This document shows positions 36,547 through 47,040 of a stretch of DNA of 64,000 nt, piece by piece; positions within the stretch are counted from its first letter, which is position 1, and each line of letters opens with the position of its first letter. The DNA is taken from contig NC_133169.1 of NCBI RefSeq assembly GCF_040802235.1, positions 46,321,034-46,385,033 on the forward strand, written 5' to 3'. Below the pieces are notes generated by a model that was not told where the DNA came from, searched no databases, and saw only the letters and a list, made by a program, of their open reading frames with translations. A program made the position numbers and the translations under genes. The DNA comes from Manis javanica. Taxonomy: Eukaryota > Chordata > Mammalia > Pholidota > Manidae.

Positions 36547-36719
36547 TGAGGGAAAGCATGAACGCAGTGGTAGTCCCCCACTACCACAAATTATGCAGTC
36601 GAGATTCCCACATTTGGGGAAATTGCAGGGGTCAGCACATCCGGAGTGCAGGGGATCAGCCTCGCCCCGGGGAGAACCACCTTCATGATTATGGCATCTC
36701 CGCTGCCGGGTAAGTATGG
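36547..36719 (-). pseudogene. U1 snRNA retropseudogene
   Basis: Read on the minus strand from 36717 this is U1 small nuclear RNA from ATACTTACC (the 5' splice-site pairing end) through GCACTCCGGATGTGCTGACC and CTCGACTGCATAATTTGTGG to TGCTTTCCCTC. It differs from U1 at many sites, and six extra bases lie before the last stem-loop. The 11-mer TTTATTTTTTA flanks it perfectly (36536-36546 and 36720-36730), so it was inserted by L1-type retroposition. No snRNA promoter elements are expected or seen. Not a working U1 gene. Confidence 0.95.
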
Positions 36720-36769
36720 TTTATTTTTTACCTTTAAACCTTTAGCACATTTAAAATTTATCCTGGGGT

Positions 36770-37272
36770 TGTTTTATTGCTCTTGTCTAGCTCGGATTAG
36801 CACATAGTCTACAGGCACACACATGATCATCTACAATTGCTCTCTTACAACACTAAACTTTGTTTTCTACCTTTATCTTGCATCTACCTACCACTTCAGC
36901 ATTTTATTAAAAACAAAAATAATAATAATAATAAAGGGAGAAATGTAATAAAGGGATCCACATATAAATCAAGTATAAAAATCAAACGAATATTCATATT
37001 TGACCTGATTGTTTGTAGTTCATAATGCGTGATCAAAACCGAAAGTTTCTGTGATGACTGCCCTTGTACTGTTCACCATGTAAGAACTTATTCACCATGT
37101 AAGAATTCGTTCACCATGTAAGAACTTGTTGGTTATGCTTCAGAAGATTGGAGACTGATGAGAATTAGGCTTGAGATGGATTAATGATTGTGCATTGAGC
37201 ATTGACCCCCCTATACAGAATGTTAACAACCATTTGATCAATAAATATGAGAGATGCCCTCTCAAAAAAAAA
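36770..37272 (+). mobile_element. 0.5-kb polyadenylated non-LTR retroposon, unclassified
   Basis: A 503-bp insertion bounded by a perfect 17-bp direct repeat (36753-36769 and 37273-37289, AAAATTTATCCTGGGGT). It ends with CAATAAATATGAGAGATGCC, a CTCTC and an oligo(A) run, as expected for an RNA-derived insert. It has an A-rich AATAATAAT tract at 36913-36935 and a three-unit 19-bp repeat at 37072-37128. No tRNA, 7SL or 5S head and no coding frame is visible. I have the impression that this 3' end recurs widely in pangolin sequence, but cannot verify it here. It may be a SINE-like family or the 3' UTR of a longer element. Confidence 0.85.
37072..37128 (+). repeat. Three tandem 19-bp units inside the retroposon
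   Basis: Units begin TTCACCATGTAAGAA at 37072, 37091 and 37110 and differ only in their last few bases. Confidence 0.95.
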
Positions 37273-37796
37273 AAAATTTATCCTGGGGTAATATATGTAG
37301 GGATGGATTTAAAGTAATTTTTTTCCTAAATGGTCTCTGAGTTGTCTCACCATATATTGACTAATCCACCTTTTCCAAATGACAGTACTAAGTGTTTTAA
37401 TTATGGTTGTACAGTCTGTTCTGTAAGCGTAGTTCCTCCTCATTGCTCTTCTCTTTCAGAATATGTTAAAGTATTTTTTGCTTGCTTATATTTCCATATA
37501 CAAATTTTAATCTGCTTGTTTAGCTGAAAAAAAGGTTGATAATTTTAATTGGGATTTTATAATTTTCATGGATAAATTCAGGGGAGAATTGATATCTTCA
37601 TACTGTTAAGCCCACTTTTCCATTTATTCCTGTCTTCTTTTGAGTTTCTCAGCAGCATTTTGAAGTTTTCTTTATGCAAATCTGGAACTTAGTTTATTCT
37701 CAGCAAAGTTTTATTTCTTTATTGTTGCTTTTGTAAAAGGGTTATTTTCCATTACGTTCTCTTGTTGTATATTTTTATATATTTATGATGGCTTTT

Positions 37797-38105
37797 TGTA
37801 AGATAAATTCTAGCTGAAATAAGCAGGCGAAGAGAGGCAACAAAGGGTCAGGTAGTTTATTTGAACGCAAATACCCGGGCGAGATTTCCCCAGTCTATAG
37901 AAATGGAATCTGGGGAATTCGCACGTAACTAGACAGGCTGCAAATTTTTAAAGAAGGTGCGGGGAGGCAGAGCTTGGATGTACAGCAGCATGAGGATTGG
38001 CTAGCCTAAGGCACATTTTTCAGGTTCGGAGGGGCAGCAGCCGGGGACTTTGGTACGTCAGTGTCCGACGTGCTCACTCCTCCCATCAGTGCCCCCAGCC
38101 TTACA
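37797..38105 (-). mobile_element. Solo LTR with 5-bp target-site duplication
   Basis: A 309-bp segment with inverted termini TGTAAG...CTTACA, flanked on both sides by CTTTT (37792-37796 and 38106-38110). Read on the minus strand there is an AATAAA at about 37858-37863 near the 3' end, giving U3-R-U5 polarity on the minus strand. GC-rich relative to its AT-rich surroundings. No internal retroviral region remains, so this is a recombination-derived solo LTR. Family not assigned. Confidence 0.85.
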
Positions 38106-38400
38106 CTTTTGATTTCTGAATGTAAACTTTGTGCCCAGCCACATTACTGATTTAGCTTATTCTTTGTAGTTTGTTTTCTTGAATTTTCCAGGTGTTCAAT
38201 CACATTATTTGAAATTAAGGTTAATTTTGTCTTCTTTCAATATTTTCTACTTGCATTTTTTCTTTTGTCTACTTGCATCGGCTAACATGACAGAAATTTT
38301 AATTAGTTTGTTCAGACTTACCAGGTGAAGTATACAAATTTAAATTGAAGATCTGTCATTTCATGAAACATATACCTGATCCATTCCTTTACTAGGAGCA

Positions 38401-39616
38401 CAGACAGCAGCTAAACTCTAGGAAGCTGGCCTGAGAAGTACAGAAGTCTGGAAAATGGAAGCCCTATATACACTTCAAGCAAAGAGGCAAAAATTACTTC
38501 CTAACCAACTGCCATGCCTCTAGGGGGAGCAAAGATTGGCATTAATGTCTTTGCTGACCTCTTCTGGCAAATCTGAAAGCAGCCAGAAGATTAGATTTGA
38601 TTGATTACTTTTCCCAAGAAGTTCCTGGGTTTTCCAGGGCTGTCTCTCTAAAAAGATTTTTTAGTATCTTGAACGTTATTTTTAAATTTCACTTTGCTTT
38701 AACCTCTCTGCCTCCTTCTTTCCTTCCCCCTCTCTTTTTACATAACTTTCAAGTCTTTATCTCCCTTTACCTTCCCTCAGATTTTTTTACTGTTCCCACA
38801 TTCCTGTTTGAACAACTATCAAACTATCATTTCTGACTGGCTTTGTTTCTGAGCTCCAAACTCAGGCAGTCCTTGAAATGTGGTGCTTGGAAAGGCATCG
38901 GCTGCCTTGACTGGAGCAGTTTCAGTGGGCATTTGGGAGGAGAATCCATCTTGCTGTAGGTGAAGAAATGAATAGGAAGTATGGGATAAATAACAGTGGG
39001 TGTATAGTTCTATTTCAGGGTGGTTCTCAAGGAAGTAAAGAAAAGATTGAATGGTTACATAATGGCTACAAATAAGAAAAACATATTAATTCGTTTGTTT
39101 ACTCATTCATTCATTGCTTAGGGTGTGAGATGGCCTTGCAAATGCATTTCCTGTATCTCTGATGAGCAGGAGGTGTAACTGACAGGCAGCCCCAGCTGCT
39201 GTGCTCTGAAATCCTTCCCTTCCTTCCTGGGACCATGCTTCCCACAGGCTCCTTCCAGTTCATAATTGTGGATGGCAGGGGCACCAGGGAAGGTCTCTTC
39301 CTAGGATATCCAGGACAGTTCAGATGGGTAAGAAGCTCAAGAACAACTTGATGGCCTCGTTGAATTTAGGACTGCACACTGCAGTGTAGTGTAACCAACC
39401 TTCACCCAGCCTTCACCCCTGCCCTCTCTCTTTCACAAAGCTTATACATGACAATCTGACAGCTTTCCCTGACTTCTGAACCCCAGTATTCTTCCTCTTC
39501 CTCCCTAATAGGCATTTTCTCTAAAATTTCTTGGACTTCAGATCCTTTGTGTCTGCTTCTTGAAGGACTTAGACAAATGTAAGATCTAAGCATTCAGTGA
39601 AGACAACAGGTTAGCC
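38401..39616. other. Intergenic, nothing recognised
   Basis: No gene, RNA or named repeat could be supported in this stretch. Confidence 0.4.
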
Positions 39617-40110
39617 TGTTAGCCTAAGCACAGCCATCTTGAGAAGCTCAGAGGCCATTTTCTGAATATGTGACTCAGAAAGGCCTTGAAAAACGAGGGG
39701 GAAAACAAGTTAATGATAAACACCAGGTGGTGGGCAGCTGCGGCCTTCAGACAGCTAACCTTGGTCAGTTAGTCATACATACCAAGTTTATCTTGCTGAA
39801 ACACTGTATGGCTGAGGGTGTTCTTATCTCGTGAAACCCCTGGGATGTGGCGCCAACTGAAGATGTATGCGTCCTTGGAAAAAAAAACCCTGTTACGTGC
39901 TTGTAGAACAATACTGTCTTTTTAGAAAATGTTATAAAAACCTCCGGCTTTGACTGCTCGGGGTCCTTGTTGAGACCCGCTGCGTCGGGCTAACACTTGG
40001 ACCCCAGCTAGCTGGTTCCTGAATAAATTCTTCTTGCCTGTTGCATCAAGAGACGCCTTTCGTGAGTGATTTGGGGCGGTGTCCTCCTCTGGGAGAATCC
40101 AACACTAACA
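39617..40110 (+). mobile_element. Solo LTR (class I ERV type)
   Basis: Begins TGTTAGCC and ends CTAACA. It contains TATAAAAACC near 39935 as a promoter-like box, then GACCCGCTGCGTCGG and AATAAATTC at 40023 as the polyadenylation signal, followed by a U5-like GCCTTTCGTGAGTG. This U3-R-U5 layout resembles gammaretrovirus-type LTRs. No clear target-site duplication, so ends may be off by a few bases. No internal region adjoins it. Confidence 0.75.
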
Positions 40111-40254
40111 CAGACTGGAATACCCTTGAGGATGTTTGAAAGAGCAGGGGTGGAGAAGAGTACTTATTTCCCATTATTTTTTCTTGCAGAATCCTTTAAA
40201 ACTTTCTAGTTTTTGTCTGTCTGCCAGCCACATGTCTTAACACAGCTTTCCTCT

Positions 40255-40600
40255 CAGTATCTTCCTTCTCCCAATGTGATTCCTGACCTTGTCCCAAATC
40301 TGAACTTTTGTGGGTAAAATTGTAATATTTCCAGGATATCTCACCTGGCTTTGGTGCATTTGCATATCCTCAGGAGTGGAGAGAAGTTCATCTCCATGTC
40401 AATGGGTAATTACCTGGGCAACCGAGGGCGTGTCTGAACTTGAGAGGTTAAGGGGAGGGGCTGGCTTGCTTGCTTGCTCTGGAGCAAATCTGGTGGGCTC
40501 CAAGGAAGGCAGCCACTACATGGTTTTATTTTTACTGTAGAAACGTTGCTCATTTTCTGACTACCTACATAATGACATGTTGAAATGGATGTTTTCATTA
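40255..40600 (+). mobile_element. LTR-like segment
   Basis: Contains ATTTCCAGGATATCTCACCT, CCATGTCAATGGGTAATTAC and GAGAGGTTAAGGGGAGG. It shares these words in the same order with 52840-53040, so the two are diverged copies of one LTR family. Termini not resolved. Confidence 0.55.
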
Positions 40601-42095
40601 TCATAGAATTTCAAAGGACAGAGCTCAAGAAATAGGCATTAAGAAACACAAATTCTAAAGAAGTGCCAGATACAACTCTGCAAGTCCTGTGAAAAATCGA
40701 ACAACAGTTCATTGACCTTCATTCCACTGCCCATCAAGGCTATCAGAACAGAAGACTACAGTTACCAGTGGGAATAAATTCATAGGTGAAGAGCTCTATA
40801 GTTCCCTCTCTCCCACCTGCCCTAGACAAGTAAAGGCAGTTTCCAAGATGAAACCCCCATAAGAGATTAGAGATGTAGGAGTGGTCCGTTACCTATCCTA
40901 CTCCTTAGTTGGATGCAAAACCTAATGGACCCACCTTGGTTCCACTAGAGAAGCAGCAGGGTGATGAGAGTTCTAGGATATAAAGAACATCGATTCTCAA
41001 ATCTTGAGAGGGCAGAGAGAGCTGGGGATGATAGCCAGCCTGCAGTCTTATCATTGATAAGGCAAAAGGGGACAAGTGGGCATCACAGAAGGAATGAGTC
41101 ATCTTGAAGGTTTCTTGTCCAAGAGCAGCTGCCCCCTCAGATGAGGAGACCCTGGTACTGAGAGGCTATAAGTTGAACAAGCAGTGTAGGAATTGGAAGG
41201 GGATCTCTAAACAATGTGAAATGCAGGTGTCCTTTCATGATATCTAAAGAAGGCACAAATATACCCACTGAAAACCCTTGCTCCACAAAGGGCATCAGTG
41301 TCTAAGGAAAGGATAAACAGCTCCAGACAAAAGAAAGGACTCCTGTCCCTTTCCGCTACCTCGTCCCTGTCCTGACACTAGAAGGTGCAGAGAAGAGATG
41401 GAGGGTTGGGGTAGACTAGCAAAGAAAACCAAAAGAGTAAACCATTCCTGCTCTCCACCTGAAGATCTCTAGGTTGTAGGTCAGACTTGACCAGGGGAGA
41501 AGAAACTCTTTAAATGAGATACAACATTGAAGTTCTAATATAGACTAGGATGCACAGCTTAGCACCTGATGGTGGGTCTTCAGCAACAACATGAAGTGGT
41601 TTTTATGAGCAAAGTTACTAGAAAATCACAGGGTCTGCCTTAATGTCACACAGAGCAAGGGAAGAGACATCTGATGGAGCATGTGGGAAGCAAAGGTTGA
41701 AAGAAAAGTATCCATTTCCTATTTCTATAGCATTAAATTTAGTTCATTTAAGAAATTTGCTACCCACCCTTTGAAATGTCCTTACATAAAAGCATGGATT
41801 GAAAGGCCCAGGCTTACCAAGTTAACAGAAGTGTTGTCAGGGTCTTTTCAAGGGAGCCCTATCTTGCAGTGACTGGGCCTCCTGTGATTTTCTGGATATC
41901 AGATTGCATGACCCAGGCAGATCGCTGTATTCTGCAGACCACACTGCCAGGGCTCATACAGGAAACAAGCAGATTCCTACTCCCTTACCTCAAAAAGCAT
42001 TCTTTGTGATTTGCTTTTGATCCAGCAAGACCATCCATATCTGTTCCAATCTGGCCAATGCTCTGCACATTCAGGAATATGAAAATGAGACTATG
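40601..42095. other. Intergenic, nothing recognised
   Basis: No credible gene or repeat family identified. Confidence 0.4.
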
Positions 42096-42807
42096 CTAGA
42101 AGAGGATTAAAGATGGCGGCATGAGAGGAGAGACAGAGGCTTCCTCCTAAAACCATATACAATTAGAAAATATAGTTGGTGCAACTAATCCTGAGAGAGC
42201 AACAGGAAAGAGGACGGCGCCAGACTGCATACACCTGGAGAAAAGAGCAGACCTTACTGAACAGAGTAACGTACCACAGCTGTGGCTCGGTGGGATCCAA
42301 GCTCTTCCCCTATCCCCAGCTCACCAGCAGGAGGAAGAGAAATGGAGCAGGGAGGGAATGAAAGGCCTGGGACTGCTGAATACCTAGCTCTGGAGATCTG
42401 CTCTGGGAGCACAAACCTACATTTCATGGTGCTTTCATCATACTCTTCTGATTACAGGGTTGGAAAGCTGGGACAGGAAGAGTTCCTGGAGAGACTGGGA
42501 TTCCGGCCGCTTGTGGAAAGCAGGAATCCATATCTGGCTGCTCTGGGACAAAAGCTTATATCTGTGTGCTCGGCACACTGGCTCAGGCAGTGGAGACAGG
42601 AAAGCAGCCGGGAGGCAGGGAACAGCTCTTTCCTCCCTGCAGGCACCAGGATTGCTCCCCTGTGACCTCTGACATTGCTTCAGGGGCTGAGCAGCTCCAG
42701 AATGGAGCTTCTGGACACTAGAGGGTGCCATATACAAATATGAAATGCCAAAGAAACCTGGTCCAGAGTAAAGTTATTAATACAACTCCCAGAAAGATTT
42801 AAATGAT

Positions 42808-43587
42808 ATGGACCTCATGACTCTTCCTGAAAGGGAGTTCAAAATAAAAATCATCAACATGCTAATGGAGGTATGGAAAGACATCCAAAAACTCAGGAAT
42901 GAATTCAGGCTGGAGATCCAATCATTGAAGATCATGATGGAGGGTATTAAAAGCAGGCGGGATATAGTAGAGGAAATGATAAATGAAATAGAAACTAGAG
43001 AAGAGGAATACAAAGAAGCTGAGGCACAGAGAGAAAAAAGGATCCCTGAGGATGAAAGAATATTGAGAGAACTGTGTGACCAATCCAAATGGAACAATCT
43101 TCGCATTATAAGGATACCAGAAGAAGAGAGAGAGAAAGGGATAGAAAGTGTCTTTGAGGAGGTACTTGTTGAAAACTTCCCAGGTCTGGGGAAGGAGATA
43201 GTCTGTGAGGCTGTGGAGATCCACAGATCTCCCAACACAAGGGACCCAATGAAGACAACATCAAGACACCTAGTAATTAAAATGGATAAGATAAAGGATA
43301 AGGACAGACTGTTAAAAGCATCCAGAGACAGAAATATGATTACATACAAAGGAAAGCCCATCAGGCTAACATCAGACTTCTCAGCAGAAACCTTACAGGC
43401 CAGAAGGGAGTGGCATGATGTATTTAATGCCATGAAATAGAAGGGCCTGGAACCAAGGTTACTTTATCTGGGAAGATTATCATTTTAATTTGAAGGAGGG
43501 ATTAAACAATTTCGAGATAAGCAAAAGCTGAGAGAATTTACCTCCCACAAACCATCTCTACAGTCTATTTTGGAGGGATTGTTATAG
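42808..43587 (+). pseudogene. L1 ORF1, disrupted
   Basis: Open from 42808 to TAG at 43438-43440 (210 residues): an N-terminal coiled coil rich in Glu, Lys and Arg (RRDIVEEMINEIETREEEYK), then the RNA-binding part (LVIKMDKIKDKDRLLKASRD). Homology goes on past the stop (KGLEPRLLYLGRLSF) to TAG 43585-43587. The N-terminal few codons are not recognisable. Same stop-then-continue pattern as the ORF1 at 3202, but at a different codon. Confidence 0.88.
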
Positions 43588-43897
43588 ATGGGAGTGTTCC
43601 TAAGGTTTAATAGCTGTTACCAGAGGTAATAAAACCACAGTAAAGAAAGTAGAAAAGCTAATTACTTAGCAAATGCAAAATTAAATTAACTATCCCCAAA
43701 GTCAATCAAGGGATAGACAAAGAATACAGAATATGATACCTAATATATAAAGAATGAAGGAGGAAGAAAAAGGAGGAGAAATAGAAAAGAACCTTTACAT
43801 TGTGTTTGTAAGAGCATACTAAGTGAGTTAAGTTAGACTCATAGATAGTAAGGAAAGTAACCTGGAACCTTTGGAAACCTAGAATCTAAAGCCTGAA

Positions 43898-46645
43898 ATG
43901 GCAATAAGTACATACCTATCGATAATCACCCAAAATGTAAATGGACTGAATGCACCAATCAAAAGACATAGACTCACTTAATGGATAAAATAACAAGACC
44001 CATCTATATGCTGCTTGCAAGAGACTCACCTCAAACCCAAAGATATGCACAGACTAAAAGTCAAGGGATAGAAAAAGATATTTGATGCAAACAACAGGGA
44101 GAAAAAAGCAAGTGTTGTAGTACTAGTATCAGACAAAATAGACTTCAAAACAAGGAAAGTAACAAGAGATAAAGAAGGACATTACATAATGATAAAGGGC
44201 TCTCAGTCCAACAAGAGGATATAACCATTATAAATATATATGCACTCAACACAGGAGCACCAGCATATGTAATACAAATACTGCCAGAATTAAAGGAGGA
44301 AATAGAATGCAATGCATTCATTTTGGGAGACCTCAACACACCATTCACTCCAAAGGGCAGATCCACCAGACAGAAAATAATTAAGGACACAGAGGCACTG
44401 AACAACACAGTAGAACAGATGGACATAATAGACATCTATAGAACTCTACATCCAAAAGCAACAGGATACACATTGTTCTCAAGTGTAAATGGAACATTCT
44501 CCAGAATAGACCACATACTAGGCCACAAAAAGAGCCTCAGTGAATTCAGAAAAATTGAAATTCTACAAACCAACGTTTCAGACCACAAAGGTATAAAACT
44601 AGAAATAAATTGTACAAAGAAAGTAAAAAGGCCCACAAAAACAAGAAGGCTTAACAACATGCTCCTAAACAATCAGTGGATCAATGACCAAATCAAAATG
44701 GAGATCCAGCAATATATTGAAACAAATGACAGCAATAACACAAAGCCCCAACTTCTGTGGGATGCAATGAAAGCAGTCTTAAGAGGAAAGTATATAGCAA
44801 TCCAGGCATATTTAAAGAAGGAAGAACAAACCCAAATGAATAGACTAACATCAGAATTATTAAAATTGGAAAAAGAAGAACAAATGAGGCCTAAAGCAGC
44901 AGAAGAAGGGACATAATAAAGATCAGAGAAGAAATAGCAAAATTGAGAAGAATGAAACAATAGAAAAAATCAATGAAACCAAGAGCTGGTACTTTGAGAA
45001 AATAAACAAAATAGATAAGCCTCTAGCCAGACTTATTAAGAGAAAAAGAAAATCGACATACACCAACAGAATCAGAAACGAGAAAGAAAACATCATTACG
45101 GACCCCACAGAAATACAAAGAATTATTAGAGACTACTATGAAAACCTATATGCTAACGAGCTGTAAAACCTAGGAGAAATATACAACTTCCTAGAAAAAT
45201 ACAACCTTCCAAGACTGACCAAGGGGGAAACAAAATCTAAACAAACCAATTATCATCAAAGAAATTGAAGTGGTAATCAAAAAACTACCCAAGAACAAAA
45301 CCCCTGGGTCAGATGGATTTACCTCAGAATTTTGTCAGACATACAGGAAGATATAATACTTATTCTCCTTAAAGTTTTCCAAGAAATAGAAGAGGAGGGA
45401 ATATGCCCAAACTCATTCTATGGAGCCAACATCACCCTAATACCAAAACCAGGCAAAGACCACACCAAAAAAGAAAATTACAGACCAATATCCGTGATGA
45501 ATGTAGATGCAAAAATAATCAACAAAATATTAGCAAACTGAATTCAAAAATACATCAAAATGATCATACACCATGACCAAGTGGGATTCATCTCAGGGAT
45601 GCAAGGATGGTACAACATTCAAAAATCCATCAACATCATTCACTACATAAGCAAAAAGAAGGAAAAAACCACATGATCATCTCCATAGATGCTGAAAAGC
45701 ATTTGACAAAATTCAACATCCATTCATGATAAAAATGCTCAACAAAATGGGTTTAGAGGGCTAGTACCTGAACATAATAAAGGCCATATATGGGAAACCC
45801 ACAACTAACATCATACTGAACAGTGAGACGCTGAAAGCTTTTCCACTGAGATCGGGAACAAGACAGGGATTCCCACTCTCCCCACTGTTATTCAACATGG
45901 TACTGGAGGTCCTAGCCACAGGAATTAGACGAAACAAAGAAATACAGGGAATTCAAACTGGTAAAGAAGAAGTTAAACTGTCACTAATTGCAGATGACAT
46001 GATATTGTACACTCCAAAACTACTAGAACTGATATCGGAATACAGCAAAGTTGCAGGATATAAAATTAACACACAGAAATCTGTGGCTTTCCTATACACT
46101 AACAATGAACTAATAGAAAGAGAAATCAGGAAAACAATTCCATTCACAATTGCATCAAAAAGAATAAAACACTTAGGAATAAACCTAACCAAGGAAGTGA
46201 AAGACCTATACCCTGAAAACTATAAGACACTCTTAAGAGAAATTAAAGAGGACACTAACAAATGGAAACTCATCCCATGCTCCTGGCTGGGAAGAATTAA
46301 TATAGTCAGAGTGGTCATCCTGCCCAAAGCAATATACAGATTTGATGCAATCCCTATCAAATTACCAACAGCATTCTTCAATGAACTGGAACAAATAGTT
46401 CAAAAATTCATATGGAAACACCAAAGACCTCAAATAGCCAAAGCAATCCTGAGAAGGAAGAATAAAGTGGGGGGTATTTCGCTCCCCAACTTAAAGCTCT
46501 ACTACAAAGCCACAGTAATCAAGATAATTTGGTAATGGCACAAGAACAGAGCCACAGACCAGTGGAACAAAATAGAGACTTCGGACATTAACCCAAACAT
46601 ATATGGTCAATTAATATATGATAAAGGAGCCATGGACATACAATG
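43898..46645 (+). pseudogene. L1 ORF2, disrupted and 3'-truncated
   Basis: Start ATG at 43898. Endonuclease words NVNGLNAPIKRHR and CCLQETHLK are present. The longest readable blocks are 44323-44916 (GDLNTPFTPKGRSTRQK onward), 45332-45541 and 45897-46535. The reverse-transcriptase motif reads LIADDMILY, with Ile in place of the usual Phe. Stops and small indels separate the blocks (for example near 44914 and 45540). The Cys-rich C-terminus is missing because the element ends at 46645. Confidence 0.9.
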
Positions 46646-47040
46646 TTTCATTTAGTGTAACTTCAGTCTTTCAAATCTATTCGTTAGTTTGGAAAATTGA
46701 GCTTTCAGAGTTTGTAGTTGTCCTTCATAATTCTGAGTCAAACTAGGAAAATGGAAGTTACATTTCTCCAGACTGTCCAGCTTCTGTCTAAGTAATCCCA
46801 CCATGATGTAAATTCGTTCCATTAATTCCTGAAGCTCGGCCTCACTAGGAGAAGCTCCTATTGTATTATGGGCTTTGTTCTCGATGTCAAGAATCTGCTG
46901 CCTCCGGTTTATAATTCTTGAATTTCAATCTGCGCCGAGCCGCACTCTCCCTGAGGTCCGGGAGCTGGACCGCCGCGCCCCGCCCCCACGACCCTCGGAG
47001 GGCCCCGCCCCTTGCCGCGAGGCCGCCGAAGCTATTTTAC
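46646..47040 (-). pseudogene. Antisense retrocopy of an unidentified small coiled-coil protein mRNA
   Basis: Read on the minus strand there is a CpG-rich leader at about 46940-47040, resembling a 5' UTR or first exon. An intron-free open frame of 90 codons follows (46924 to TAA at 46652-46654). It contains NRRQQILDIENKAHNTIGAS, then AELQELMERIYIMVGLLRQK and ends LTNRFERLKLH; leucine and glutamine spacing suggests a coiled coil. There is no in-frame ATG at the head (TGA lies just upstream at 46925-46927), so the copy is truncated or frameshifted. No poly(A) tail is visible at the 46646 end. I do not recognise the parent gene. A GC-rich leader joined to an intronless frame is what suggests a processed mRNA. 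Confidence 0.6.

Larger units (their letters stand above)
35800..38400 (-). mobile_element. Ancient antisense L1 hosting three later insertions
   Basis: Antisense old L1 text can be followed from about 35830 (TTTGAGTTATTATTGATCTG) through 36290-36540 and, after interruptions, 37290-37796 (TGCAAATCTGGAACTTAGTT) and 38106-38400 (AGCCACATTACTGATTTAGC). The interruptions are a U1 retropseudogene (36547-36719), a retroposon (36770-37272) and an LTR (37797-38105). Confidence 0.7.
42100..46645 (+). mobile_element. L1 with intact 5' region, 3' end missing
   Basis: The 5' end is marked by AAAGATGGCGGCATGAGAGG at 42109. A 5' UTR, ORF1 (42808-43587) and ORF2 (from 43898) follow. ORF2 breaks off at 46645 inside the text CATGGACATACAATG; the full-length L1 and the left-edge L1 carry on from the same words into the remaining ORF2 C-terminus and 3' UTR. 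Here an unrelated antisense retrocopy follows directly. About 4.5 kb remain, and all coding frames carry lesions. Confidence 0.9.

Noticed and set aside
36209-36688. A 159-codon + strand open frame starting with hydrophobic residues
   Set aside because: It runs through antisense L1 text and into the reverse complement of the U1 copy, so it cannot be a gene.
36547-36719. First taken for a tRNA-derived SINE
   Set aside because: The minus strand reads as U1 snRNA from its 5' splice-site pairing end to its last stem, so it is a U1 retropseudogene.
37072-37128. Regular direct repeats considered as a CRISPR-like or satellite array
   Set aside because: Only three contiguous 19-bp units without spacers, inside a retroposon of a mammalian genome.
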